Shown here: one piece after another, positions 41,690 to 50,812 of the stretch
Layout: each line of letters begins with the position of its first letter
How positions within the stretch are numbered: the stretch's first letter is position 1
Assembly: GCF_005924265.1 (NCBI RefSeq)
Contig: NZ_VCLB01000008.1
Coordinates: 1-64,000 of the forward strand
Length of the DNA stretch: 64,000 nt
Source of the DNA: Martelella lutilitoris
GTDB lineage: Bacteria > Pseudomonadota > Alphaproteobacteria > Rhizobiales > Rhizobiaceae
Direction of reading: 5' to 3'
Translations under genes and position numbers: made by a program
The notes under the pieces: generated by a model
The model's database searches: none
Told to the model about the DNA's origin: nothing
What the model saw: only the letters and a program-made list of their open reading frames with translations

Positions 41690-41718
41690 TTGACTGATCG
41701 GGCGCGATGCGCTCTTAT
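41690..41718 (+). promoter_or_regulatory. sigma-70-like promoter of dmpKLMNOP
   Basis: TTGACT (41690-41695) and TCTTAT (41713-41718) are 17 bases apart. The predicted start near 41725 gives a leader of about 68 bases before dmpK. Confidence 0.55.
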
Positions 41719-41792
41719 TTTCCTGCGATGCGGGCTTTCGCTTGAGAAGCACAGCCAGCTGTTGAGGACGGCGTCATCGCATGGGAGGAAAC

Positions 41793-42188
41793 ATGACAGA
41801 CACGGATCTTTCATTCGCGGTCGCCGGCGGCGGTTGCACGGGATGCGGCGCCTGCGCGAAAGGGGGCTGCGGCTCGCTTACAGCGCTCGATACCTTCGTC
41901 GTCGCAGAGGGCGAGCGAAGCCTTATCAGCGGATCGGGCCCGCGCCTCGGCAAGGCTTTCGTCCGCGTGCTCGGCCGGCAGCTCGACCGCTTCGTCGAGT
42001 TCGAATTCATCCTGAACGACGAGACGCTGAGCGTGGAACTGGTGATGCCCGACGCGGCCTTTGCCGAGTTCTGCGAGCGTTGCGAGGCGGAAATCCTGCC
42101 GGACGAAAACGGCGAGATCGTTTCGCTCGAAGCCATAAAGGCCCGCACTGCAGGGCTCTACCGAGCCGCGCCCGCTGGCCGCGGCTGA
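41793..42188 (+). CDS. dmpK: phenol hydroxylase assembly subunit (P0/DmpK) with cysteine-rich N-terminus
   Basis: ATG 41793 follows GGAGGAAAC. DmpK-type proteins help iron loading or assembly of the hydroxylase. The family core is visible at about 42-110 (KAFVRVLGRQLDRFVEFEF and LSVELVMPDAAFAEFCE, in part). At 131 residues it is longer than usual (about 70-95). The extra N-terminus carries C15, C18, C21 and C26 (CX2CX2CX4C), a possible metal or Fe-S site. First gene of the operon. Confidence 0.82.
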   Translation: MTDTDLSFAVAGGGCTGCGACAKGGCGSLTALDTFVVAEGERSLISGSGPRLGKAFVRVLGRQLDRFVEFEFILNDETLSVELVMPDAAFAEFCERCEAEILPDENGEIVSLEAIKARTAGLYRAAPAGRG

Positions 42189-42232
42189 GCGCAAACGCAT
42201 TCGAAAAATCAGGCAAACGGGGAGGAGAACCC

Positions 42233-43231
42233 TTGTCCATCGATCTGAAGACATTGAAGCTGACGCCGCGCCGCCAGACCTTCAGCCATATTGCCCGCCG
42301 CTTCGGCGAGGACCGTCCGGCAAGCCGCTACGAAGAAGGCATGCTCGATGTCCAGGCTACGGCGCATTTCCACTACCGGCCCTTCTGGGAGCCGGACATG
42401 GAGCTCTACGATCCGCGTCGCACGGCCATCGTCATGGCCGACTGGTACGCGCTGCGCGATCCGCGCCAGTTCTACTACGCCACCTACAACATCTCCCGCT
42501 CCGGCATGCGCGAGGCGGCCCAGCACAATATCGACTTCGTCGAAAAGCGCCGCCTGCTCGACAGGATCGAGCCGGAATGGCGGCAGAAGGTGGAGGATTA
42601 TCTCCTGCCGCTCAGGCATGTCGCCTGGGGCGCCAATATGAATGCCACGCAAATTTGCGATCGCGGTTACGGCACGGCGGTGACGGCGCCGTCGATGTTT
42701 GCGGCCGGCGACCAGCTCGGCATCGCCCAGCTGATCGGACAGATCGGCATGGACATGGCCGGCGGCACGGGCGAGGCGCTCGACGCGGCCAAGGAGAAAT
42801 GGCTAAGCGCCCCCTACTGGCAGGGCACGCGCCGCCTGGTCGAGGACACGCTGGTGGCCAAGGACTGGTTCGAGCTGTTCGTGGCGCAATATCTCGCCAT
42901 CGACGGCCTCGTCTATCCGCTGGTCTATACTGTGTTCGACGAGGAAGGCCAGAAGCACGGCGGTACCGCCGTCTCGATGGTCACCGAGTTCATGGTCGAG
43001 TGGTTTGCCGATCAAAGCCGCTGGGCCGACGCGGTGATCCGACGGGCCGCCGAGGAGAGCGATGCCAACACGCACCTTCTCGGGGAGTGGTATCGCTTCT
43101 GGCGCGACCGCACCGCCGAGGCGCTGGCACCGCTCGCCGCGCATGTTCTGGGCGACGCCGGAAAGCCGGCGCTTGCCGATCTCGTTTCCGAGCTCGACGG
43201 CCGCGCTGGTCGCCTCGGCCTTGCCGCCTGA
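42233..43231 (+). CDS. dmpL: phenol hydroxylase beta subunit (P1/DmpL)
   Basis: The start is TTG 42233 with GGAGGAG about 6 bases upstream; the frame is open far upstream but that part is a shadow of dmpK. The 332-residue product (usual about 330) starts SIDLKTLKLTPRRQTFSHIA and contains the ferritin-like helices of the non-catalytic beta subunit, including YYATYNISRSGMREAAQ. It forms the alpha-beta-gamma hydroxylase with DmpN and DmpO. Confidence 0.9.
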   Translation: MSIDLKTLKLTPRRQTFSHIARRFGEDRPASRYEEGMLDVQATAHFHYRPFWEPDMELYDPRRTAIVMADWYALRDPRQFYYATYNISRSGMREAAQHNIDFVEKRRLLDRIEPEWRQKVEDYLLPLRHVAWGANMNATQICDRGYGTAVTAPSMFAAGDQLGIAQLIGQIGMDMAGGTGEALDAAKEKWLSAPYWQGTRRLVEDTLVAKDWFELFVAQYLAIDGLVYPLVYTVFDEEGQKHGGTAVSMVTEFMVEWFADQSRWADAVIRRAAEESDANTHLLGEWYRFWRDRTAEALAPLAAHVLGDAGKPALADLVSELDGRAGRLGLAA

Positions 43232-43243
43232 AGGAGACCCCAC

Positions 43244-43516
43244 ATGGCACAGCTCGTATCGATCACGCTTCAGGATACCAATGACGGCCGGATGATCGCG
43301 GACGCAATCCGGCAGGACAATCCGGGCGTGGAAACGCTCTCCATGCCCGGCGCGCTGAAGCTCGACCGCGCCGGCGACCTCATCATCCGCGCCTCCACCG
43401 TTTCTGAAAAGATCGGGCGCGAATGGGATCCGCAGGAAATTCACCTGACCATGATTTCCATGGCCGGCAATCTGGACGAGGACGACGATTATTTCGCCCT
43501 CTCCTGGAACCGTTGA
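43244..43516 (+). CDS. dmpM: phenol hydroxylase effector protein (P2/DmpM)
   Basis: This 90-residue protein is a MmoB/DmpM-family coupling protein (VSITLQDTNDGRMIADAI, then PGALKLDRAGDL, then GREWDPQEIHLTMISMAGN). It carries no cofactor; it binds the hydroxylase and couples electron transfer to oxygen activation. It starts 12 bases after dmpL. Confidence 0.92.
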   Translation: MAQLVSITLQDTNDGRMIADAIRQDNPGVETLSMPGALKLDRAGDLIIRASTVSEKIGREWDPQEIHLTMISMAGNLDEDDDYFALSWNR

Positions 43517-43532
43517 GAAGGGGAACACCACA

Positions 43533-45047
43533 ATGGCAAAGAAACTCGGCCTCAAGCAGCGCTATGCGCTTCTCACCCGCGGCCTCGACTGGCAGACCAC
43601 CTATCAGCCGATGGACAAGGTCTTCCCCGAAGCGACCTTCGAGGGAATCAAGATCCGCGACTGGGACAAGTGGCAGGATCCCTTCCGCCTCACCATGGAC
43701 GCCTACTGGAAATTCCAGTCGGAAAAAGAGCGCAAGCTCTACGCCGTTCTCGACAGCTTCGCTCAGAACAACGGCCAGCTCGGCCTTTCTGAGGCGCGCT
43801 ATCTGAATGCCGTGAAGCTGTTCCTGACCGGCGTCTCGCCGCTCGAATACCAGGCTCATCGCGGCTTCGCCCATGCCGGCCGGCAGCTGCCGGGCGTCGG
43901 CCCGCGCATCGCCGCGCAGATGCAGTCGCTCGACGAGCTGCGCCACGCCCAGACGCAGATCCACACGATCTCGCACTACAACAAGTTCTTCGACGGCCTG
44001 CACGAATTCCCGCACATGCATGACCGGGTCTGGTACCTGTCCGTGCCGAAGTCCTTCTTCGACGATGCCCGCACCGCCGGACCGTTCGAATTCATGATCG
44101 CGATCGGCTTCGCCTTTGAATATGTGCTGACCAATCTTCTCTTCGTCCCCTTCATGTCCGGCGCGGCCTATAATGGCGACATGGCGACGGTGACCTTCGG
44201 CTTTTCCGCCCAGTCGGACGAAAGCCGGCACATGACGCTCGGCATCGAGGTGATCAAGTTCCTGCTGGAACAGCACCCCGACAACCTGCCGATCGTCCAG
44301 CGCTGGGTCGATAAGTGGTTCTGGCGCGGCTACAAGGTGCTGAGCCTCGTCGCCATGATGATGGACTACATGCTGCCCAAGCGCATCATGTCGTGGAAGG
44401 AGGCCTGGGAAATCTATTTCGTCCAGGCAGGCGGCGCGCTGTTCGAGGATCTCGCCCGCTACGGCCTGCGTCCGCCCAAATATCACGAGCAGGCGACCGC
44501 GGAAGCCGATCACCTCTCGCACCAGAACTGGTCGATCTTCTACAACTACACCCAGGCCGCAGCCTTTCACACCTGGCTGCCGGACGCGGAGGAGATGGGC
44601 TGGCTTTCGGAGAAATATCCGGACAGCTTCGACAAGTATTATCGCCCGCGTTACGAGCAGTGGCGGAAGATGGAGGCGGACGGCAAGCGCTTCTACAACA
44701 ATGCCCTGCCGCAGCTCTGCAACTGCTGCCAGATCCCCATGGGCTATACAGAACCAGGCGACCCGAACACGATCTCGTTCCGCGAGAGCACCTACAAGGG
44801 CGAGCGCTACCACTTCTGCTCGGACGGCTGCAAGGACATCTTTGACCATGAGCCGGAGAAATACGCCCAGGCCTGGCTGCCCGTGCACCAGATCTTCCAG
44901 GGCCATTGCGGCGGAGCCGATCTCGGCGATGTGCTGAAGTGGTACAACATCAATGTCGGCGCCGACAACATGGACCAGTCTGTCTCCCCCGACCAGAAGC
45001 TCTGGGAGGAGTGGCAGAACGAACGTGCCAGGGTGGCGGCCGAATAG
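43533..45047 (+). CDS. dmpN: phenol hydroxylase catalytic alpha subunit (P3/DmpN)
   Basis: The 504-residue oxygenase has the full diiron ligand set: E105, E135 and H138 (DELRH), E196, E230 and H233 (DESRH). It converts phenol and related aromatics to catechols with O2 and NADH-derived electrons. The C-terminal region (about 390-440) carries a YHS-like zinc-binding domain with CNCCQIP and HFCSDGCKDIF. AAGG-type site and ATG 43533, 16 bases after dmpM. Substrate (phenol versus toluene or propane) cannot be decided from sequence alone, but the gene order K-L-M-N-O-P is that of phenol hydroxylases. Confidence 0.93.
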   Translation: MAKKLGLKQRYALLTRGLDWQTTYQPMDKVFPEATFEGIKIRDWDKWQDPFRLTMDAYWKFQSEKERKLYAVLDSFAQNNGQLGLSEARYLNAVKLFLTGVSPLEYQAHRGFAHAGRQLPGVGPRIAAQMQSLDELRHAQTQIHTISHYNKFFDGLHEFPHMHDRVWYLSVPKSFFDDARTAGPFEFMIAIGFAFEYVLTNLLFVPFMSGAAYNGDMATVTFGFSAQSDESRHMTLGIEVIKFLLEQHPDNLPIVQRWVDKWFWRGYKVLSLVAMMMDYMLPKRIMSWKEAWEIYFVQAGGALFEDLARYGLRPPKYHEQATAEADHLSHQNWSIFYNYTQAAAFHTWLPDAEEMGWLSEKYPDSFDKYYRPRYEQWRKMEADGKRFYNNALPQLCNCCQIPMGYTEPGDPNTISFRESTYKGERYHFCSDGCKDIFDHEPEKYAQAWLPVHQIFQGHCGGADLGDVLKWYNINVGADNMDQSVSPDQKLWEEWQNERARVAAE

Positions 45048-45121
45048 GCCGGCACGCCGCAACCGCCCGGCACGCCGCACGCGCCGGGCCCGGCTTCATT
45101 TCTTTTTCGATGGAGGAAACC

Positions 45122-45493
45122 ATGGGCGTTGTCGCTCTTGATCCCGATTATGCCGAGAAGGTCGAAATTCGCGACCGGCTGGAGAATTTCCACGGCAACC
45201 AGCTTGTCTATATCCACTGGGAAGAACACCTGATGTTCTGCGCGGCAATCGCCTTCCCGCTGCCGCCTGCCATGCCTTTCGGCGCGATCCTCAGCCAGAT
45301 CCTGCCGACCTATTACGGCATGCATCCCGATTTCGAGAAGATCGACTGGAGCGCGGTGCGCTGGACGATCGACGGCAAGGAGGCCCATCCCGACCCGGAA
45401 AAATCGCTCGCAGACAACGGGATCGGCCACAAGTCGCTGATCCGTTTCTGGACGCCGGGCCTTTCCGGCGTCGGCGGCGTTGCGACCGTCTAG
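45122..45493 (+). CDS. dmpO: phenol hydroxylase gamma subunit (P4/DmpO)
   Basis: ATG 45122 follows GGAGGAAACC. The 123-residue product matches the family (usual about 119): the N-terminal part includes NFHGNQLVYIHWEEHLMFC, and the C-terminus has a conserved GHKSLIRFWTPGL. It is the small structural subunit of the hydroxylase. Confidence 0.9.
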   Translation: MGVVALDPDYAEKVEIRDRLENFHGNQLVYIHWEEHLMFCAAIAFPLPPAMPFGAILSQILPTYYGMHPDFEKIDWSAVRWTIDGKEAHPDPEKSLADNGIGHKSLIRFWTPGLSGVGGVATV

Positions 45494-45578
45494 GACGGTC
45501 GTTCAAAGGCAATCGCGCATGGAGAGCACTTCCGGCGAAACCGGGGTGTTCTCCCGAAGAATTTGAGGGAGGCGCCCC

Positions 45579-46637
45579 ATGGCCTTCAGACTGACCGTCG
45601 AGCCGATCGGCGAAACCATCGAGGTCCGCGAGGACCAGACCATTCTCGATGCCTGTCTCAGGCAGGGCATCTGGTTGCCGCATGCCTGTGGCCACGGGCT
45701 TTGCGGAACCTGCAAGGTCGACGTGCTGGAGGGTGAGGTCGACCATGCCGACGCCTCCTCCTTCGCGCTCATGGATTTCGAGCGCGAGGACGGCAAGACG
45801 CTTGCCTGCTGCGCGCGGCTGACGGAAGACGTGGTGATCGAGGCGGAGATCGACGAGGACGAGGACGCCGAACACATTCCGATCCGCGATTTCAGCGCGA
45901 CGGTGACCAAGATTGCCGATCTCACCCCCGACATCAAGGGCATCTGGCTCACGATCGACGGCGACCCGATCCGCTTCCAGCCTGGCCAGTATATCAATCT
46001 GACCGTGCCGGGGGTGGAAGGACCGCGCGCCTTCTCGATCGCCTCAAGCCCGAAGGACGGCGCGATGATCGAGCTCAACGTGCGCAAGGTGCCGGGCGGA
46101 AAGGCGACGCCGCTTCTGCACGAGTCCCTGAAAGAGGGCGATCACCTTTCCTTTACAGGTCCTTACGGCCAGTTCTTCACGCGTCGATCACGGGGCGGGA
46201 CGCAGATCTTCGTCGGCGGCGGCAGCGGGCTTTCGAGCCCGAAATCCATGGTGCTCGATCTTCTCGAAAATGGGTGGGACGAGCCTGTCTACCTGTTTCA
46301 GGGCGCGCGCGGACTGAAGGATCTTTACTACCGCGACCTGTTCGAACGGCTCGCCGCCGAACACGCCAATTTCCATTACATTCCGGCACTGTCCGAACCC
46401 GACCCCAACGACGGCTGGGCCGGGGAAACCGGCTTTATCCACGAGGCGCTGCAGCGCGCCTTTCCCGACGGTTTTGCCGACATGACCGCATATCTCTGCG
46501 GTCCGCCGCCGATGATCGAGGCGACAATCCGCACGCTCATGCGCGGCTTCCTTTTCGAGGAAGGCATTTTCACCGAGAAGTTCCTGACGGCGGCCGACGA
46601 GGACAAGATCAAAAGCCCGGTCTTCCGCCGCATCTGA
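45579..46637 (+). CDS. dmpP: phenol hydroxylase NADH-dependent reductase (P5/DmpP)
   Basis: The 352-residue flavoprotein has an N-terminal plant-type [2Fe-2S] domain with C37, C42, C45 and C77, an FAD-binding motif RAFSIASSP (about 149-157), and an NAD-binding domain starting with GGGSGLSSP (about 208-216) and ending with AYLCGPPPMIEA. It passes electrons from NADH to the diiron centre. It closes the operon and is convergent with the next gene 23 bases away, with no visible terminator. Confidence 0.93.
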   Translation: MAFRLTVEPIGETIEVREDQTILDACLRQGIWLPHACGHGLCGTCKVDVLEGEVDHADASSFALMDFEREDGKTLACCARLTEDVVIEAEIDEDEDAEHIPIRDFSATVTKIADLTPDIKGIWLTIDGDPIRFQPGQYINLTVPGVEGPRAFSIASSPKDGAMIELNVRKVPGGKATPLLHESLKEGDHLSFTGPYGQFFTRRSRGGTQIFVGGGSGLSSPKSMVLDLLENGWDEPVYLFQGARGLKDLYYRDLFERLAAEHANFHYIPALSEPDPNDGWAGETGFIHEALQRAFPDGFADMTAYLCGPPPMIEATIRTLMRGFLFEEGIFTEKFLTAADEDKIKSPVFRRI

Positions 46638-46660
46638 GAGCGCGAAACGAGAGGCGGAAA

Positions 46661-47287
46661 TCAGAGCGTTGCGGCGATCCAGCTGACCATTTCAGCCTGG
46701 ACATCGGCAAATGCCTTGTCGAGGGCGGCGACGAGAACGCCGCTCGACGCAGACGAGTTGACGCCGACGCTGCTTTCAAACAGGCGCTGCGCCCTGACGA
46801 CGCCGGTGCGGTCATCGAGCAGCTTGACCGAGAGTTCGACATCCGCCGTACCCGGCCCCGCCGCGTCGATCGCGAATTCGCGGATTTCCACGACCACCTG
46901 ATAGTCGATCGCAAGCCCCTGCCCCGGCATGCCAACGCCGCCGAAGAGGCCGGTGTTCTCCAGCCCCGCAACGAGCCGCGCCTGAACCACGGCCGGCAGA
47001 AGATCGCTCCACTGGGCATTTGCCAGATAACGAAGCTCGGAACCGGAAAGCCTGACCACGATGCCGCGATTGTCGAGCACCTGGATGGCCGAGGGCGTTG
47101 GTACCAGAAGCTGGAGCCGGGCCGTGCGCGCACGGTTGCTCGTCACCTCGGTCGCGGCTTTTGCCGTCAGGTCGAAGGTGTCGCTTGGCGGACGAAGCGC
47201 GCAGCCGCTGAGGCCGGCCGCTAGGAGACCAAGCGCGACAAGCGGTCGTATCAGCGCTCCGGCTTTCTCTCTCGCGGCAAAAAACAT
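46661..47287 (-). CDS. ABC-type transport auxiliary lipoprotein (PqiC/MlaC-like role)
   Basis: The 208-residue lipoprotein has a signal peptide ending in LSGC and the fold of the 'ABC-type transport auxiliary lipoprotein' family (DUF330): LLVPTPSAIQVLDNRGIVVR near 60-79 and YLANAQWSDLLPAVVQARLV near 87-106. In Rhizobiales it accompanies MlaEFD and probably shuttles lipid or links the inner-membrane complex to the outer membrane. It follows mlaD after a 149-bp gap. Confidence 0.82.
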   Translation of the reverse strand: MFFAAREKAGALIRPLVALGLLAAGLSGCALRPPSDTFDLTAKAATEVTSNRARTARLQLLVPTPSAIQVLDNRGIVVRLSGSELRYLANAQWSDLLPAVVQARLVAGLENTGLFGGVGMPGQGLAIDYQVVVEIREFAIDAAGPGTADVELSVKLLDDRTGVVRAQRLFESSVGVNSSASSGVLVAALDKAFADVQAEMVSWIAATL

Positions 47288-47436
47288 GCTTGCGTCCTTC
47301 CTGGGACTACTAATCCATTCAATTCAATGAAGTAAGGCATCAGGGCCGGATTGCAAAGGTCCTGCAAGCGACTTTCTCGCGCCTCGCTGCGCTTTCCGCG
47401 CACGTCCTTCAGGTCGCTGCAACCAGGCTTTGAACC

Positions 47437-48807
47437 TCAGTAGCGGTTGCGACCGTCATAGGTCTTCATATTGTCCGAACCAAAGATGAATTGCTGCGGA
47501 TCGTTGCTGATGGAATTGATCGTGCGGTTGAGACTGTCGACCGTCCGGCGGGTATCGGAAACCAACGCGCGGACATCGCGCAGCCCGGAGCCCGAGAAGT
47601 TCTCGAGGTTGGCCGTGATCGGACCGATGCGGGCATTCAGCGTTTCGGCTGCCTCCTGCACTGCTGTCAGGGTCTGGCGGGCCTGATCGGACAGCGATTC
47701 GACATTGTCGGACCCCAGAAGATTATCGACCTTCACCAGCACGTCATTGACGCGCGAAGACGCTTCATTGAGCTTGACGGAAAGCTCGCTGATATTGTCG
47801 ATCGCCGTGTCGATGTTCTGCGTCTTGGAATTGACGCTGTCGGCGACATCGCGGATCGATGCGACCGCCTCCTTGGCGTCGGCCATGACCACGGAAAGGT
47901 CGTCAACCGAAGTTCCGACCTTCTCGGCATCGATCGCCGAAACGATCGTGTCGACCTTCTTGAACACATCAAAGGCCTGATCGCCAAAGGTGCTGTAGCT
48001 TTCCACCGCCTCGGCGAACTTGGCGATCACGTTGTCGAGGTCTTTCGAGGCGACGGCGACATTTGCGGTGATCGTGTTGGCATTGTTGATGATGCTCGCA
48101 ACCTCGTCGGGATTGACAGCCTTGATCACCTTGTCGAGCGAATCGACCGTGGTCTCAAGCCTGCCGGAGAGGCTGTCGACGGTGCGCGACAATTTGCCGA
48201 CGGTCTCGAGGAAATCGCCGATTTCGTCGGAATTGTCGGCAAGCGCGCCGGTGAACGTCTCGACATTGCTCACCGTCTTGGTCAGCGTCGGGGATATGTC
48301 CTCGACCAGGGTCTGAACATCGCTCGCCGTCGAATCGATCCGTTTCATGATCCTGTCGGCGGTCGTCAGCAGGTTGGAAAGGCTCGACTTGTCCGCCGTC
48401 AGTTCGGCAGGCTTGTCGTTCTTCAGCGCCTCCTGAAGGATGTTCGGGCCATCCTGGCCGTTGGCGGCCAGTTCGATATAGCCGGTCCCCGTCAGGCCCT
48501 GCAGTTCGAGCTTGGCCGTGGTGCTGTCGTGAACCGGAGTGTCTGCCTTCACCGTGGTGCGGGCAATGGTGAAGCGCGGGTCCTCCGGGTCAATTTCCAG
48601 GGCCTTGATCGAGCCGACCTGGATACCGTTGAAGCGGACGGCGGAACCGACGGACAGCCCGTTGGCCGAGCCTGGAATGCGCACGATCAGCTCCGCGATC
48701 GGTCCCTGCCGGCCATATTCCTGCAGCCAGAAGACGAAGCCGGCGGCCGAGGCCAGCACCAGCAGTACGAAAAAACCGACAATGGTATAGTTTGCTTTGG
48801 TTTCCAT
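47437..48807 (-). CDS. mlaD: MlaD-like MCE-domain protein
   Basis: The 456-residue protein has one N-terminal transmembrane helix (about 8-28), an MCE domain (about 38-118, with VRFNGIQVGSI near 58-68) and a very long helical region of repeated hydrophobic heptads (about 135-430). It is much longer than E. coli MlaD (about 180 aa). It forms the hexameric lipid-binding ring of the Mla transporter, with the long helices probably making a tube or needle. Confidence 0.9.
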   Translation of the reverse strand: METKANYTIVGFFVLLVLASAAGFVFWLQEYGRQGPIAELIVRIPGSANGLSVGSAVRFNGIQVGSIKALEIDPEDPRFTIARTTVKADTPVHDSTTAKLELQGLTGTGYIELAANGQDGPNILQEALKNDKPAELTADKSSLSNLLTTADRIMKRIDSTASDVQTLVEDISPTLTKTVSNVETFTGALADNSDEIGDFLETVGKLSRTVDSLSGRLETTVDSLDKVIKAVNPDEVASIINNANTITANVAVASKDLDNVIAKFAEAVESYSTFGDQAFDVFKKVDTIVSAIDAEKVGTSVDDLSVVMADAKEAVASIRDVADSVNSKTQNIDTAIDNISELSVKLNEASSRVNDVLVKVDNLLGSDNVESLSDQARQTLTAVQEAAETLNARIGPITANLENFSGSGLRDVRALVSDTRRTVDSLNRTINSISNDPQQFIFGSDNMKTYDGRNRY

Positions 48808-48816
48808 GCCTGCCCG

Positions 48817-49635
48817 TCAACGCTGTTGTTGGCCATCTGCGGCGTTTTCGAAAATAGCGCGGGACCTCTTGCCCCTGAAATAACTCTGGACCCAAGGGTC
48901 ATCGAAGGCGAGCATCTTATCGAGCGTTCCCTCGACCAGCACCTTCTTCTTTCCGAGCACCGCAATCCTGTCACATACGGCGTGCAGGCTGTCGAGGTCG
49001 TGAGTCACCATATAGACCGTAAGACCGAGCGTGTCACGCAGCCGGCCGATCAGTTCGTCGAACTCGGCCGCGCCGATCGGGTCGAGACCCGAGGTCGGCT
49101 CGTCCAGAAACACCAGGTCCGGGTCGAGCGCCAGCGCCCGGGCAAGCGCCGCGCGCTTGATCATGCCGCCGGAAAGCTCCGCCGGATAACGCTCCGCCGC
49201 CTCGGGCCTTAAGCCCACCAGCTCGATCTTCAGCCGGGCGAGATCGTCCATCATAGCCTTGGGCAGATCGAGATACTCGCGCATCGGTACCTGCACGTTT
49301 TCAAGAACGGTGAGGCCGGAAAACAGAGCGCCCTGCTGGAACAGGACGCCGACGCGCATATCGACGGCCAGCCTGTCCTCATAACTCAGATTGTCGAAAT
49401 CCCTGCCGAAGATCGAGATTGTCCCGGCCTGACGCGCGTTCAGTCGCAGCACGGTGCGCATCAGCACCGACTTGCCGGTGCCCGAGCCGCCGACAAAGCC
49501 GAGGATCTCGCCGCGATAGACATCAAGATCCAGGTTTTCGAGCACGGTCGGCCCACCGAAACCCACGGTCAGACCGCGCACGCTCAAAATGGTTTCGCGG
49601 TCTTCCTCGGTTCTGTTATCGATCTCGCCGCTCAC
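48817..49635 (-). CDS. mlaF: MlaF-like ABC transporter ATPase
   Basis: I use GTG 49635 (272 aa), which has GAGGAG 7 bases upstream and begins 10 bases after mlaE; the frame could start at 49686 inside mlaE. It has Walker A GGSGTGKS, signature LSGGMIKRAALARAL, and Walker B LVFLDEPTSGLD. It powers phospholipid transport across the envelope together with MlaE and MlaD. Confidence 0.9.
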   Translation of the reverse strand: MSGEIDNRTEEDRETILSVRGLTVGFGGPTVLENLDLDVYRGEILGFVGGSGTGKSVLMRTVLRLNARQAGTISIFGRDFDNLSYEDRLAVDMRVGVLFQQGALFSGLTVLENVQVPMREYLDLPKAMMDDLARLKIELVGLRPEAAERYPAELSGGMIKRAALARALALDPDLVFLDEPTSGLDPIGAAEFDELIGRLRDTLGLTVYMVTHDLDSLHAVCDRIAVLGKKKVLVEGTLDKMLAFDDPWVQSYFRGKRSRAIFENAADGQQQR

Positions 49636-49645
49636 CGCCCGCTCC

Positions 49646-50812
49646 TCAATAATCGATCGCTGCGTAGAAAATGGCGAAGATGCCATCGGCGAGAATCACC
49701 ACGAAGATCGACTTCACCACCGAGGCCGTGACCTTCTGGCCGAGCGATTCAGCGCTGCCGCCGACCTTCATGCCTTCAAGGGCCGCGATGATGGCGATGA
49801 TCAGTGCCATGACCGGGGCCTTCAGCATGCCCGAGATCACATCCGCCATGTCGACGGCCTCGTGAAAACGCTGCATGAAGGTCTCAAGCGTGATGCCGGA
49901 ATAGAGATCGAGCACCACGACAGCCCCCGAAAGAGCCGCGAAATTGGCGAGAATGGTCAGAAGCGGCAGCGCGATCAGCAGCGCCACCATGCGCGGGAAC
50001 ACCAGCACCGATACCGGATCGAAGCCCATCACCCTCAGCGCGTCGATCTCCTCGCGCATGCGCATGGCCCCGATCTCGGCCGTGATCGCGCTGCCGGAAC
50101 GTCCGGCAATCATGATCGCGGTCAAAAGCACGCCGATTTCGCGCAGCTGCAGGATGCCGACAAGGTCGACGACGAAGAGTTCAGCGCCGAAATAGCTGAG
50201 CTGGAACGCGCCCTGCTGGGCAATGATGGCGCCGACGAGGAACGACATCAACGCGATGATCGGCACGGCCCGCACGCCCATATGGTCGAGCTGCGCCGTG
50301 ATGGCCGCCATGTTGACGCCGCCGCCCTTCGAAAGCAGCGCCTTCAGGCCGAGAAACAGCGCGCCGAAATAGCCCACACCGCGGTAGACGTCACGCGCCC
50401 CCATGGCGGCCGACTTGCCGAGCGGATCGAGAATGATCTCCGGCAGGCTCTGGCGCGGCGTTTCCGTTTTTTCCGGCTCCGGCAAGGTTTCCGGGATCGC
50501 CTCCATAAGGTCGGAAACACGCGCGTCCATTCCGGTGACTTCGGTCTCAAACCCGGCATTGCGGCATTCGGCCTGTACCTCGCGCACCAACCAGGCGCCG
50601 GCAGTGTCAAGCCGCTCCAGCCCCGAGAGGTTGACGACAGCCTTGCCGCCCTGCCCCTTCAGCCGTCCGCGAAGCTGGTCGATCTCGCCGCTCAGCGGGC
50701 GCGCATTGCGAACCGTCCAGAACCCTTCAAGTCGAAGGGTCGTGTCCGCTCCGCCGTCGCCGGGCGTAACCGTCAGGGAGGCTTTCGTTTCGTCCGCGTT
50801 CTGCAAATGCAA
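49646..50812 (-). CDS. mlaE: MlaE-like permease with N-terminal STAS-like domain
   Basis: The 388-residue protein has an N-terminal STAS/anti-sigma-antagonist-like domain (about 15-100), then the MlaE permease (about 135-388) with several transmembrane helices and the family motif LREIGVLLTAIMIAGRSGSA (about 233-252). The fused STAS domain replaces the separate MlaB of E. coli. First gene of the mla operon. Confidence 0.9.
   Translation of the reverse strand: MHLQNADETKASLTVTPGDGGADTTLRLEGFWTVRNARPLSGEIDQLRGRLKGQGGKAVVNLSGLERLDTAGAWLVREVQAECRNAGFETEVTGMDARVSDLMEAIPETLPEPEKTETPRQSLPEIILDPLGKSAAMGARDVYRGVGYFGALFLGLKALLSKGGGVNMAAITAQLDHMGVRAVPIIALMSFLVGAIIAQQGAFQLSYFGAELFVVDLVGILQLREIGVLLTAIMIAGRSGSAITAEIGAMRMREEIDALRVMGFDPVSVLVFPRMVALLIALPLLTILANFAALSGAVVVLDLYSGITLETFMQRFHEAVDMADVISGMLKAPVMALIIAIIAALEGMKVGGSAESLGQKVTASVVKSIFVVILADGIFAIFYAAIDY

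Larger units (their letters stand above)
41372..41792 (+). other. control region upstream of the phenol hydroxylase operon
   Basis: This 421-bp gap has no gene. Its right part is strikingly AT-rich (about 41630-41690) and holds the repeats and promoter listed separately. I found no sigma-54 signature (GG-N10-GC), which the classical Pseudomonas dmp operon uses. Confidence 0.6.

Noticed and set aside
41372-41792. Sigma-54 promoter for the phenol hydroxylase operon
   Set aside because: I looked for the GG-N10-GC pattern expected from Pseudomonas dmp operons and found none; a sigma-70-like promoter fits better.
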